Shown: one piece after another, positions 17,957 to 27,167 of the stretch
Layout: each line of letters starts with the position of its first letter
Position numbering within the stretch: position 1 is the stretch's first letter
Assembly (NCBI GenBank): GCA_025459265.1
Contig: JALOQX010000020.1
Span: forward strand, 1 to 35,797
Direction: 5' to 3'
DNA from: Pirellulaceae bacterium
GTDB lineage: Bacteria; Planctomycetota; Planctomycetia; Pirellulales; Pirellulaceae
DNA: 35,797 nucleotides
Position numbers and translations under genes: made by a program
The notes under the pieces: model-generated
Databases searched by the model: none
What the model saw: only the letters and a program-made list of their open reading frames with translations
What the model was told of the DNA's origin: nothing

Positions 17957-18928
17957 ATGTCTGTTCCGCGGAGTTCACGGCGTCAGTTTCTCGCCACCGC
18001 CTCGGCGGCGGCCGCGTCCATGTGGGCGTGCCACGCCCACCGGTCGTTGGGTGGGGCCGAACTCAACCCGCCTGTTCCAGCCCGGCCCGTGCGGCTGGGA
18101 GCCCCGGTATTCGACGCACCGGCGGATCCCGCCCAGTTCGCGCTGGCCCACCGTCAACAGGGCCTCCGCGCGGCCTACTGCCCGGCCGTGGAACTGACCG
18201 ATACCACCCGCATCGCGGACATCCGCCGCGGGTTCGCTCAGCACGACGTCGTGATCGCCGAAGTGGGACGGTGGAAGAACCTCTTGGCAGCCGATCCGGC
18301 GGAACGCCGCAGCAACCTGGCGTACGTCACCGAAGGATTGGCGCTGGCCGACGAAGTCGGAGCCCTCTGCTGTGTCGACATCGCCGGCTCGTTCTCCGGC
18401 GAGTCCTGGTTCGGGCCGCATCCGGACAATCTCTCCGACACCTTCTTCGACGCGGCCGTCGAGAACGCGCGCAAGATCGTCGACGCCGTGCAGCCGAAGC
18501 GGGCCAAGTTCTGCTACGAAATGATGGGCTGGGCCTTGCCCGATAGCCCCGCCAGCTATCTCCGGATGATCCAGGCGGTTGATCGACCGGCCTTTGCCGC
18601 GCATCTGGACCCCTGCAACCTGATCAACTCGCCGACGCGTTTCTATCGCAACACCGAGCTCCTGAATGAGTGTTTTGACACGCTCGCACCGTGGATCGTC
18701 AGCTGCCATGCCAAGGACGTCGCCTGGAACGTGGGCATGCAGCTGCATTTCGAAGAAGTGCCGATCGGGGCCGGCACGTTGGACTACGCGACGTACCTGC
18801 GACGATTGACGCAGCTGCCGCAGGACGCGCCCCTGATGATCGAACACATGAAGGACGCCGCCGAGTACGAGCGCTCGCGACAGCGCGTGTTCGAGGTGGG
18901 CACCTCCGTGGGTATCGCATTTGCCTGA
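17957..18928 (+). CDS. Tat-exported sugar phosphate isomerase/epimerase-like TIM-barrel protein
   Basis: 323 residues from ATG at 17957, with GGGAG upstream. The N-terminus SSRRQFLATASAAAASM is a twin-arginine signal. The rest matches xylose-isomerase-like TIM barrels, with the four metal ligands in order: Glu188 (CYEMMGW), Asp218 (HLDPCN), His251 (SCHAKD) and Glu296 (IEHMKD). Such enzymes isomerise or epimerise sugars and related compounds. Planctomycetes have many exported forms of unknown substrate. It stands alone, and a hairpin at 19165 is the nearest terminator-like structure. Confidence 0.85.
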   Translation: MSVPRSSRRQFLATASAAAASMWACHAHRSLGGAELNPPVPARPVRLGAPVFDAPADPAQFALAHRQQGLRAAYCPAVELTDTTRIADIRRGFAQHDVVIAEVGRWKNLLAADPAERRSNLAYVTEGLALADEVGALCCVDIAGSFSGESWFGPHPDNLSDTFFDAAVENARKIVDAVQPKRAKFCYEMMGWALPDSPASYLRMIQAVDRPAFAAHLDPCNLINSPTRFYRNTELLNECFDTLAPWIVSCHAKDVAWNVGMQLHFEEVPIGAGTLDYATYLRRLTQLPQDAPLMIEHMKDAAEYERSRQRVFEVGTSVGIAFA

Positions 18929-19164
18929 CGGCCAGCGCGCGCTCCGGTACGCCACGCCGGGTTTGTTCTCGATGCGAGACCGCGTTCTCACTCTGAGAAG
19001 CCGTGCCGGCCACTGGCGGCCGGGCGTGCCGTCTCAGGAGACCAAGCACCGCCGAAATGTCGCCGCGACGGCCTGCACGCGCCGTTGGCACGTGATGTGC
19101 TCATCAAACCAGTGGCCGCGACGGCAGCCAGTCGCGCGCATATTCATATTCAACCCCTTTTCGC
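18929..19164. other. Intergenic sequence, no gene seen
   Basis: The gap between the TIM-barrel gene and the PEP-CTERM protease gene totals 447 bases. This part shows no convincing gene. The terminator-like hairpin and a -10 box lie in the second half. Confidence 0.4.
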
Positions 19165-19194
19165 CACAAGGTCCGGCAATCGTCGGACCTTGTG
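19165..19194 (+). terminator. Terminator-like hairpin
   Basis: CACAAGGTCCG (19165-19175) pairs perfectly with CGGACCTTGTG (19184-19194) over 11 bp with an 8-base loop, followed by CTATTTCT. It lies 236 bases beyond the TIM-barrel stop. The U-run is short. Confidence 0.5.
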
Positions 19195-19322
19195 CTATTT
19201 CTCCCGGCAAACACGCATCGGCCTCCGCGGATACGACCGTCTCACTTGATTCCCGATCTTCCAGCTCAGCCATGCCCGTCGGCGCCACGTGCACACCGCT
19301 CGCACGCGCCTCGGCACACGCG

Positions 19323-19328
19323 TATAAT
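19323..19328 (+). promoter_or_regulatory. Candidate -10 box of the PEP-CTERM protease gene
   Basis: A perfect TATAAT lies 48 bases before the GTG at 19376. No good -35 box is visible at the usual distance. Confidence 0.35.
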
Positions 19329-19375
19329 CCCGCTGTCGGCATCGGGTCGTATTTCTGTTTGGGGAGGCACCAACT

Positions 19376-20326
19376 GTGTCCTTTCTACGCGTTCTCCGTG
19401 CGGTCTCCGCATGGCGGTCGCCGCAGGCCGCCGTTGTTCGTGTCGTCCTGCTCATCGCAGTGACGCCCTGCCTCGCGCAGGCCGATATGCTGATCCGGTC
19501 TCACGACGCCAAGCGGCATGACCGCTTCTACGTCGGGGATGATCGGGATTTCATTGGCCAAAGCTTTGACTGGTCCGGAATCGGCAAGACCAGCTCAGGG
19601 CGCTGGGCAACGATGATCTCGCCCAGCTACTTCCTGAGTGCCACACACTACGCTCCCGGTGCGGGCAATCAGGTGACGTTCTACCCGGGCAATGACGCAG
19701 CGGATGCGCAGGTGTACACCGTGGAAGGGGGCCAGGCGATTGTCGTCGGCGGAGTTGCGACCGATCTCTGGCTGGGAAGGTTGACCACGTCGCTGCGTCC
19801 CGAGGACTCGATCACGTATTATCCGATCCTGCTGCAGGGCGCGACGGCGTCCTATCTGGGCATGGAGCTGTTCAACTACGGCAAGCCGGACCGGGTCGGT
19901 CGCAATGTGCTCGACGACATCGCGGAGGCGGAAGACGAAAACGGCCGGCGCGGCCTGAGCATGATCTATGACTATGACAACCAGGACGTGCCGGACGTGG
20001 GTGGAGACGAAACCTATCTGCAAACGTTCGATTCAGGCGGCCCGAGTTTCACGGTCTGGAACGGCGCATTAGCCCTGCTGGGGATCCACTGGTTCATCGA
20101 CGACAACCCGCCCGAGGGATTGCGCTATTCCGGCGACACGTTTGTACCGCACTACGTGGCCGACATCAGCAGCCGCATGTCGGACGAGTCGCCGACTCTT
20201 GTCCCCGAACCTGCCACGCTTGCGCTCTGGTCGGCCGCCGCCCTGCTCACCGCTGCGTGCGGTGCGGTGCGGAGGTACCGGCGGACTCGTCAGCCATCGC
20301 GCCGCGTCGCCCGCGGAACGTGCTGA
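19376..20326 (+). CDS. PEP-CTERM-anchored trypsin-like serine protease
   Basis: 316 residues from GTG at 19376, with GGGGAGG about nine bases upstream. A signal peptide covers residues about 1-37. The mature part looks like a divergent trypsin fold: His91 in ISPSYFLSATHY (compare TAAHC), Asp130 in VATDLWLGRL, and Ser220 in TFDSGGPSF. The C-terminus is a PEP-CTERM sorting signal: VPEPATLALW, a hydrophobic helix and an Arg-rich tail (RRYRRTR). It is therefore expected to be cleaved by an exosortase and placed on the cell surface. The gap to the convergent STN-repeat gene is 29 bases. Protease activity is inferred from the triad only. Confidence 0.7.
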   Translation: MSFLRVLRAVSAWRSPQAAVVRVVLLIAVTPCLAQADMLIRSHDAKRHDRFYVGDDRDFIGQSFDWSGIGKTSSGRWATMISPSYFLSATHYAPGAGNQVTFYPGNDAADAQVYTVEGGQAIVVGGVATDLWLGRLTTSLRPEDSITYYPILLQGATASYLGMELFNYGKPDRVGRNVLDDIAEAEDENGRRGLSMIYDYDNQDVPDVGGDETYLQTFDSGGPSFTVWNGALALLGIHWFIDDNPPEGLRYSGDTFVPHYVADISSRMSDESPTLVPEPATLALWSAAALLTAACGAVRRYRRTRQPSRRVARGTC

Positions 20327-20355
20327 CACCGGGCGTGCGGTGGTGGCCGATCAGG

Positions 20356-21981
20356 TCAGAAGAACCCGCCCTGGCCCCCCATGCCGCCCCCGGCCCCCAT
20401 GCCACCGGGCTGCCCGTGCACGCCGCGCGCCTGCAGGACGTCCAACAGCTCCCGGATCTCGGCGTGAACGGCTACTGTCTGGCGGATGAGCAACTGATCG
20501 CCCAGCGAGAAGATCGCACCTTGCCCCGGTGCGGGACCCCAGGTTCCCGGCGCGACCGCGCCTTCGATGGCGTGCACGACCCGGTCCTCAGGCAGACCCC
20601 GCAGGTCGTAGACGGTGAGCACCCAGGTCGGAACCTCCGTTCCCCCTTGATCCGTCGCCGTATGCTCCGGCACTCCGTTGCCGGCCGTCCCGTCCGCCAA
20701 GGCTGCCGCGCGGGACCGTCGCAACGCCTGCAAGAGGTCGACGAGCTGTTGATGCACCTCGGCCGTTTGGGCGACGACCAGCAGTCCCCACGGGTCCAGC
20801 GCCACCAGGTTCCCGGCGCCGCCCACTTCGGCCCAGGCGTCGGGCTGCACCGTGGCAGTGACCAGCTGACACAGGTCATCGAGCGTCGCCGCGGACACTC
20901 CCTCGCCGGCTGGCTCGCCGGGCGGGGCGAGAAAATCGCCCACCGGGTAAACCACCGTCGTCAGGTGTTTCGCCGCTTCGTCCGGCGTGGTCACCACCAG
21001 TAACTCGTTCGCGACCATGCAGGTCAACTGGAGGTCGGCCAGCAGCAGTCGCAGCGCCGAGCGCAACGGCACGCCCTGCAAGGAAATCGTCACCGGCGTA
21101 TCGCTGTTGAGGCCGACGGAGTCCAGAGCGCGACGGTCGATCCAGATCGGAATGTCGTGCGTTCGGGACAGGTAGTCCAGGACCTCGCGCAAAGGGGCCT
21201 CGGAGAACTCCACGGTCGTGTCCGCGTCGAGCATTTGTCGGAGCCGGTCATTGGCAGATCGCTGCGCCTCCGGCACGGCGACGACCGGCGTCCGGTCAGC
21301 ACCGTCGGCAGGCGCTGCCCCTTGCACCTGCCGCGCCGTCCGAACGGCTGCCAGCAGGGCGGCAATCTGGGCATGACGCTCGGCCGATTGCGACACCGCC
21401 AGCATCTTCCAGGGACGATAGACCTCCAGGCTGCCCGCGCCGCCCACCAAATCCCACGAATCCGGCGAGACGATCGCCGTGACGGCATCGACGATCAGGT
21501 CGCTACGCTCCGCCGGCGCGCAGAACAGTCGTGACGGGCGCGGCGCAGGCATGAGGTCCGAGACGGCATAGACTCGTTGCATCAAGCGGTTTTCCGCCTC
21601 GCTGGGGTTCGTGATCTGCAGCACCTGTTCGTGCACGACGTAGGCCAGTCCCAACTCGCGCAGCACGAGGTCGAGCGCGGACCGCAGCGACACCCCGTCC
21701 AGAGACGCCGTCACCGGCGTATCGCCGTTGAGCCCGACGTCATCCAGCGCGCGACGGTCAATCAGGATCGGGATCTGGCACGCTCCGCGCAGGTAGTCCA
21801 CCACCTCGCTCAACGGCGCCTCCTGAAACTCGAGCGTGACGGACGCGTCCAGCGCCGCCTCAATCGCCTGACCGTTGCCCTCCGACTCGAGACTGTGCGC
21901 GGTCTGGCCGTACGGCACGGCCGACAGCAGGAACACGACGCCTGCGCAACACCACCACCGATAACAACGCGCCAAAGCCAT
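20356..21981 (-). CDS. Exported protein with two STN (secretin/TonB N-terminal)-like modules
   Basis: 541 residues from ATG at 21981, with a perfect AGGAGG eight bases upstream. It has a signal peptide (about residues 1-28). Two homologous modules lie at about 48-138 and 256-346: each has EAPLxEVxDYL, IPIxIDRRALDxVGLN, DTPVT and LRSAL. These match the STN fold used in secretins and TonB receptors. A third conserved motif family (AWAEVGGAGNLVALDPWGLLVVAQT) follows each module, and the sequence ends in a Gly/Met tail (GGMGAGGGMGG). No secretin pore domain is present. Planctomycetes have many such proteins; the role is unknown. It may bind peptidoglycan or envelope partners. Confidence 0.65.
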   Translation of the reverse strand: MALARCYRWWCCAGVVFLLSAVPYGQTAHSLESEGNGQAIEAALDASVTLEFQEAPLSEVVDYLRGACQIPILIDRRALDDVGLNGDTPVTASLDGVSLRSALDLVLRELGLAYVVHEQVLQITNPSEAENRLMQRVYAVSDLMPAPRPSRLFCAPAERSDLIVDAVTAIVSPDSWDLVGGAGSLEVYRPWKMLAVSQSAERHAQIAALLAAVRTARQVQGAAPADGADRTPVVAVPEAQRSANDRLRQMLDADTTVEFSEAPLREVLDYLSRTHDIPIWIDRRALDSVGLNSDTPVTISLQGVPLRSALRLLLADLQLTCMVANELLVVTTPDEAAKHLTTVVYPVGDFLAPPGEPAGEGVSAATLDDLCQLVTATVQPDAWAEVGGAGNLVALDPWGLLVVAQTAEVHQQLVDLLQALRRSRAAALADGTAGNGVPEHTATDQGGTEVPTWVLTVYDLRGLPEDRVVHAIEGAVAPGTWGPAPGQGAIFSLGDQLLIRQTVAVHAEIRELLDVLQARGVHGQPGGMGAGGGMGGQGGFF

Positions 21982-22493
21982 AGTCTCCGCCTCCTGTTCC
22001 GCCAGAGGAATGGGCACTCGCCCGCCATCCTCTTTGCGTTAATGCCCGGCCCCCCTCGGGTGCATTGTAACGATCCCCGCCTCGAGAGTGCAAACAACCG
22101 AGTGTGCCGTCGCCTCGCCGCGCAGTGTCCTGCGGGCGTGGGGGCAGTCGGGTCGAACTGAGGGTGTGCACAGAAACAGGGTCAGCACGAGCATTGTCGC
22201 ACGGCTCTCCGAGCCGTGAGTTCTCGACTCGGAGAGTCGAGCGACGGACGGCAATGCGGACACGTGTTGTTGAGCGCGCCCCAATCGGAATTGCATGCTT
22301 CCGGGATCACGCGATTCCATTTCGTTTGCACGCCGCAGCGGGATTTGCTAGACTCGGGCGGTCAGGGGCGAGGCCATCAGGGCAGACGGATTCTTCTTCC
22401 GAGTCCCGGTCGGGACCGAGGCAGCAGTTCCTGCGCATTGATTGAGAACGCGCCGGGTCCGGGACGGGACGCGGAGTGCACAAGGGGGCTGCC
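21982..22493. other. Divergent intergenic region with a weak promoter candidate
   Basis: This 512-base gap separates the divergent STN-repeat and Hint genes. It holds the twin hairpins at 22200-22241. An extended -10-like TGCTAGACT (TAGACT at 22349-22354) may serve the Hint gene. No gene is seen. Confidence 0.4.
22200..22241. repeat. Two tandem 8-bp hairpins
   Basis: CACGGCTC-TCC-GAGCCGTG (22200-22218) is followed four bases later by CTCGACTC-GGA-GAGTCGAG (22223-22241). Both have 8-bp perfect stems and 3-base loops, complementary in core (TCC and GGA), resembling REP-like pairs. Confidence 0.6.
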
Positions 22494-24566
22494 ATGCACA
22501 CTCGTCGCGCAACGATTGGACTAACGCTCGGCCTGTCCGTTGTCTGCCTCGCAATCGAGTGCACCGGGGCGGACGAACCAGAGGGCGATGCCGGGGCCCT
22601 GGTACAGGCCGCCTTGGAAGCCGAAGCTGCCGGCGACGCCCTGCGGCGGCAAGCCCTGCTGAGCGAGGCGCTGGCCAAGGACCCCGATTGTGCAGCCGCG
22701 CGCTGGCATGCCGGATTCGTCCGGATCGACAACCGCTGGCTGACACTCGACCAAGTCCACGACCACTTCCTCGCCGACCCGCGCATCGCGGCCTACGGGC
22801 GGCTGCGCGACCAGTTGCAGGTTGACCCGCGACGCGACGTGCTGCTGGCACGCTGGTGCCAGGAGCAGAAGCTGACCGACGAGGCCCGTTGCCATTGGCT
22901 CGGCGTGCTCCGAGCCCAGCCGAACCACGAGGAGGCCTTGCGCGCACTGGATATGCAGTGGTACAACGGCCAGCTCTTGCCGCGCGCACAGGTAGCGCGG
23001 CAGCGGCGAGTCGACCTCCAGGCCTCCCGCGAGCTGCTGCGTTCGAGTGTCGCGCGCCACGACCGCTACGATACGCTGGTCATCCGCTGGGAGCGGGCGG
23101 CTGCCGCGTGGGATCCGCACCTGCCGGCGGACATGGAGGCCGCGCTGGCCGCGGAGAAATCGCCCCACGCGGTGGTGCTCGTCAACCAGGCGATCTGCCG
23201 GCGCAGCCAGGCCCCCAAACAGCCGGACGCGTTGGAGACCGTCTGCCGGAACTGGATCCAGCTGCTGGCGCGCGAAAGGGCTCACACGAAACTGGTCGTC
23301 CTGCACGCCATCGGCCATCCCCAGGAGTCGGTGCGCCAAGCAGCGGCCGATGCGCTGCGGCCCCAGCCGCGCGAGCAGTACGTGCCGCTGCTCCTGTCCT
23401 GTGCACGCTTCCCGATGGAACTCGCCTGCTCCCTGCTCGGTTCGGCCGGGTTCTCGACCGCCCAGTTCACGCTCGACGTCCAGGGACTGGAGCGGGACGT
23501 GCAATACGAACACCAGGCAACGCTGACTCGCGTGTCCGGACTGGATGTGGTCGTCGCCCCGATGCCCGAGAACGCCTCGGTCATGATATCGGGCGGCGAG
23601 AGCCCGCAGCAGGCGGCTGCCACGTCGGCGTGGCGTCGCGCTGCAGCGGGAAGCCTGCAGAGCCTGAAACAGCAGGTTGCTCAGTACAATGCAACTTCCG
23701 AGCTCATCAACCTGCGCGTCGCAGCGGCGCTTCAGCGCGCCACCGGCGTGGACCTGGAAGCGGACCCGCGACTCTGGCAGGCTTGGTGGAACGAGTACCT
23801 GGCTGAGCAGTACGAAGTCGATCTGGCACCGGCCGCCACGTCGGAGACCGCGACTGCCGCAGACCCGTCGCTTGTATCCTCGGCCAATCAGCAGCAGCCA
23901 CCGGCGTCCCAGCCGCACGCACGGCCAGTCGATCGGATCCGCACCAGCTCTAATCAGGTCATTCAGGCACCGCCCATTGAGCAGACAGCGCTCTCCGGCC
24001 GTCCCAAGGGACAAGGCATGCCCATCGAACCGTGGCGGCTCACCTTTCGAGCTCCCACAAACGCCAGCCGTCTCAGCATGGCCTACGTATACGATCCTCC
24101 CTCCTGTTTCCATCGGACGACACCGGTCTGGACCCAGACGGGACCACGCGCGATCGAGGACATCCGTCCGGGGGATCAAGTCCTATCGCAGAATCCGACC
24201 ACGGGCGAACTGGCCTACAAGGTCGTCGAGTCGGTGACCACGCGAGAACCCACGCCCATGGTGCGTCTGACCGCGGGCGGCGAGGACATCGTGGCCACGC
24301 TGGGACATCCCTTCTGGGTGATCAACCAACGGTGGACGATGGCCAAGCATCTGCGGGAAGGGATGCTGCTGCACACCGTCTCGGGTCCGTTGCCGATCGC
24401 CAAACTGGAACTCCAGGAGCCGGCCAAGGCCTGGTACGATGTCTCGTACAACCTGCAGGTTGCCGACTTCCACACGTTTTTTGTCGGTCAGCACCAGATC
24501 CTGGTCCACCATCTGTCCATGTTGTCGGTGCTCGACGAAGGTTCCACCCGCGTCCCGGGACTGTGA
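22494..24566 (+). CDS. Exported Hint-domain (pretoxin-HINT-like) protein
   Basis: 690 residues from ATG at 22494, with GGGGG five bases upstream; a GTG at 22476 is an alternative. The N-terminus has a signal-like helix (residues about 5-22). Residues 30-160 look helical and TPR-like; the middle is unassigned. The C-terminal Hint domain starts at Cys in PPSCFHRTTPVW and continues with GPRAIEDIRPGDQVLSQ, the TxxH-type VATLGHPFWV and QVADFHTFFVGQHQILVHH. In intein/Hint domains the last motif ends His-Asn; here it is His-His, and only about 17 residues follow. It may cleave itself at the Cys side, but C-terminal release of a toxin looks unlikely. No toxin or immunity gene is adjacent. Confidence 0.75.
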   Translation: MHTRRATIGLTLGLSVVCLAIECTGADEPEGDAGALVQAALEAEAAGDALRRQALLSEALAKDPDCAAARWHAGFVRIDNRWLTLDQVHDHFLADPRIAAYGRLRDQLQVDPRRDVLLARWCQEQKLTDEARCHWLGVLRAQPNHEEALRALDMQWYNGQLLPRAQVARQRRVDLQASRELLRSSVARHDRYDTLVIRWERAAAAWDPHLPADMEAALAAEKSPHAVVLVNQAICRRSQAPKQPDALETVCRNWIQLLARERAHTKLVVLHAIGHPQESVRQAAADALRPQPREQYVPLLLSCARFPMELACSLLGSAGFSTAQFTLDVQGLERDVQYEHQATLTRVSGLDVVVAPMPENASVMISGGESPQQAAATSAWRRAAAGSLQSLKQQVAQYNATSELINLRVAAALQRATGVDLEADPRLWQAWWNEYLAEQYEVDLAPAATSETATAADPSLVSSANQQQPPASQPHARPVDRIRTSSNQVIQAPPIEQTALSGRPKGQGMPIEPWRLTFRAPTNASRLSMAYVYDPPSCFHRTTPVWTQTGPRAIEDIRPGDQVLSQNPTTGELAYKVVESVTTREPTPMVRLTAGGEDIVATLGHPFWVINQRWTMAKHLREGMLLHTVSGPLPIAKLELQEPAKAWYDVSYNLQVADFHTFFVGQHQILVHHLSMLSVLDEGSTRVPGL

Positions 24567-24706
24567 CCACCGTCGGGTCACTGCTGTCGAACGCGGTGAC
24601 ATACGCGCGGAGAGTGGCTTCTGGCGTGGTATTCAAGGCTTCGCTCCTTGTGCGACGCGAACCATACCGGGGCATCGACCGACATCGCCCGCAATGGCAA
24701 GCTCGC

Positions 24707-24712
24707 TATAAT
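24707..24712 (+). promoter_or_regulatory. Candidate -10 box of the ankyrin/PQQ gene
   Basis: A perfect TATAAT lies 47 bases before the ATG at 24759. A matching -35 box is not evident. Confidence 0.35.
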
Positions 24713-24758
24713 CAACCGGTTACTGCCGACACCGGATCGGCTGAGACGGCATTACACC

Positions 24759-26930
24759 ATGCACAAACTCACGAGTGCCACCGCGCACGTGTTCTTTGCC
24801 GTTATGTTATTCGCATTGACCGGTCAGACGCGGGCAGCGATCGCCCAGGATGCCGGAGAAGAGCTGCGCGAAGTTGCCCGTGCGGGGGACGTGGGCCGTG
24901 TGACTCAGCTTCTGGACGCGGGAACGCCCGTCGATGCGCCCGGACGTCACGGACTCACGGCGTTGATGTTCGCGGTCCAGCACGGCCATCTGGATGTGGT
25001 GAGACTCTTGGTGCAGCGCGGCGCCAACGTCAACGCGGCCGACACGTTCTTCGATGTCACCGTGCTCCAAGCCGCCCTCGCGTACCGTCAGCCGGACATC
25101 GCACTGTACCTGCTCCAGCACGGCGCGGCCGGACGCGCCGATGCGCTCCAGTGGGCCGCGGAGCACTCGCACCTGGCGCTGGCCCAGGCGGCGCTCGCAC
25201 CGCCTGGCGTGGAACGTCTCGATCTCGAAGTGGCGCGGCGCGCCGCTGCCGATAAGGACCCGGCCGTCCGTGATCTGCTGGCTCACGCGACTCCGACCCC
25301 GCGCGCTGCCCCGCCCGCCCAGGTCGACCCGGCACACCTCGAGAAACTGGCAGGCAAGTACCTGAGTCCGGACAATTCAGTTGTTGTTACGGCCCACGGC
25401 GGTCGTTTGCAGGTCTCGATCGATGGCGCAGGCCCGATCGAGTTGCTGGCGTTCGGCGACGAGCGGTTTGAGAACGAAGCGGGCGATGTCCGATTGGTCA
25501 TCACCGGTCGAGCGGGCCTGGTCGAGCGCGCGTACCTCACGCGGGCAGATGGCGGCGAACTGATGTTGATTCCGTCGAGCCAGCTGGAAATCGGCGACCT
25601 GCGATCGGCGTCCGACGTGCCGCTGTCGGCAGCTCCCCGCGGTCCGGCCGCGGCGTGGCGCCAGTTTCGCGGCCACGCTGCCGCCGGGATCGGTGACGGG
25701 CAAGGGGCAACGGTCGACTGGGACGTGAAGTCGGGAAAGAACATCCGATTCAAGACGCCGATCCCCGGCATCGCGACCTCCAGTCCCATCATCGATGGGG
25801 GCCTGATCTTTGTCACCACGGCGATCAGCAGCCAGGGAGACACGACCTTTCAGACCGGTTTGTACGGCGCCGGGGACTCGGTCGACGACACATCGCCGCA
25901 TTCGTTCCGCCTGTATGCACTCGCCGCCGCCACCGGCTCGATCGTGTGGCAGCGCGAGGTCACCCAGGTCGCGCCGACAGTCAAGCGGCACCTGAAGTCG
26001 AGTTTCGCCAACTCGACGCCAGCCACCGACGGCCGGACCATCGTCGTGCTCTTCGGCATGGTGGGTCTGCTGGCCGCGTACGACCGCGACGGCACGGAAA
26101 TCTGGCGACGCGATATCGGCGTGTTGGAAGCCAACGATCCGCAGTCGGGCAGTGCCCAGTGGGGCCACGCCAGTTCCCCCATCGTGTGGAACGACCTGGT
26201 CGTCGTGCAGGCAGACCGGCGACGCGACTCATTCCTCGCCGCGTACGCCCTGAAGACCGGTGACGAAGTGTGGCGTGTGCCGCGTGACGAGCCGTCGACG
26301 TGGTCGACGCCTGCGATCGTGGCCGGCCCAAACGGTGATGAACTGGTGACCAACGGATTGCTCATCCGCGCCTACCGGCCGCGGACGGGCGAACTGTTGT
26401 GGACCCTGGGCCCGAACTCGGAAGTGATCGTGGCCACGCCTGTAGCCGCGGACGGGATGGTGTTCGTCACCGGCGGTTATCCGCCGGTGCGGCCCGTCTA
26501 CGCCATTCGCGCCGGTGCCCTCGGGGATCTGACGTTGCCCGACGATGCCACGTCCAGTGCGGCGGTGGCGTGGAGTTACGACCGGGGAGGAACGTACGTG
26601 CCCACGCCCATCGTCTACCGGGGGCACCTGGTGACTGTGAACAACAACGGCGTGTTGACCGCCTATCGACAGGACGATGGCGAGGTCGTCCATCGCGGGC
26701 GCATCGCCGCCGCATCGACCGCGTTCTCCGCGTCGCCGGTAGCCATCGACGGGCGTCTGGTGATCGCCAGTGAGACGGGTGAGGTCTACATCTTGCGCGG
26801 CGAGCCGGATTACGAAGTGCTGGCCACGCACGCGATGGACGAGATCGTGATGGCCACACCCGCCGTCAGCGACGGCCTGCTGGTCATCCGCACACTCGGC
26901 CACGTCGTGGGCATCGCCCAGTCCCCGTGA
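24759..26930 (+). CDS. Exported ankyrin-repeat/PQQ-like beta-propeller protein
   Basis: 723 residues from ATG at 24759, which opens a signal peptide (ending RAAIAQ); the ribosome site is weak. Residues about 30-165 hold three to four ankyrin repeats (GRHGLTALMFAVQHGHLDVV, RGANVNAADT). A linker with a beta-rich domain follows at about 175-290. Residues about 300-720 form a PQQ/BamB-like propeller: strands ending in GSIVWQRE, GTEIWRRD, GDEVWRVP and GELLWTLG mark successive blades. It is likely a periplasmic scaffold rather than a dehydrogenase, since no cytochrome or obvious catalytic motif is seen. A fusion of ankyrin repeats and a propeller suggests protein binding. It is 192 bases downstream of the Hint gene on the same strand. 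Confidence 0.75.
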   Translation: MHKLTSATAHVFFAVMLFALTGQTRAAIAQDAGEELREVARAGDVGRVTQLLDAGTPVDAPGRHGLTALMFAVQHGHLDVVRLLVQRGANVNAADTFFDVTVLQAALAYRQPDIALYLLQHGAAGRADALQWAAEHSHLALAQAALAPPGVERLDLEVARRAAADKDPAVRDLLAHATPTPRAAPPAQVDPAHLEKLAGKYLSPDNSVVVTAHGGRLQVSIDGAGPIELLAFGDERFENEAGDVRLVITGRAGLVERAYLTRADGGELMLIPSSQLEIGDLRSASDVPLSAAPRGPAAAWRQFRGHAAAGIGDGQGATVDWDVKSGKNIRFKTPIPGIATSSPIIDGGLIFVTTAISSQGDTTFQTGLYGAGDSVDDTSPHSFRLYALAAATGSIVWQREVTQVAPTVKRHLKSSFANSTPATDGRTIVVLFGMVGLLAAYDRDGTEIWRRDIGVLEANDPQSGSAQWGHASSPIVWNDLVVVQADRRRDSFLAAYALKTGDEVWRVPRDEPSTWSTPAIVAGPNGDELVTNGLLIRAYRPRTGELLWTLGPNSEVIVATPVAADGMVFVTGGYPPVRPVYAIRAGALGDLTLPDDATSSAAVAWSYDRGGTYVPTPIVYRGHLVTVNNNGVLTAYRQDDGEVVHRGRIAAASTAFSASPVAIDGRLVIASETGEVYILRGEPDYEVLATHAMDEIVMATPAVSDGLLVIRTLGHVVGIAQSP

Positions 26931-27167
26931 GGGCCAGTCGCCGCGGGAGCAAGCCGACCGCTTTCCACGGACGTGCCGGATTCCGGGATTCTCGGCGTGG
27001 CGTACCCCACGTCTCGCCCGCTTCAACGTTCGACGCCGCATTATCCCGGGGCCTGTCGTCCCCGGCAGAGGCTGTGCCGGGCCTTCGGCCCTGGGCTGCG
27101 AATGCGCCGGGATTGCACACGACCAACTGAACCGAAGGGAGCAGTTGCGGATGAGAAGAAATCGAGA
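26931..27167. other. Intergenic sequence, no intact gene
   Basis: Part of the 744-base gap between the ankyrin/PQQ and sulfatase genes. It contains GC-rich short inverted repeats (GGGCC-TTC-GGCCC near 27080) and open frames of low credibility. Confidence 0.4.

Noticed and set aside
22494-24758. Polymorphic toxin with immunity gene
   Set aside because: Only about 17 residues follow the Hint domain and no small immunity-like gene lies downstream.
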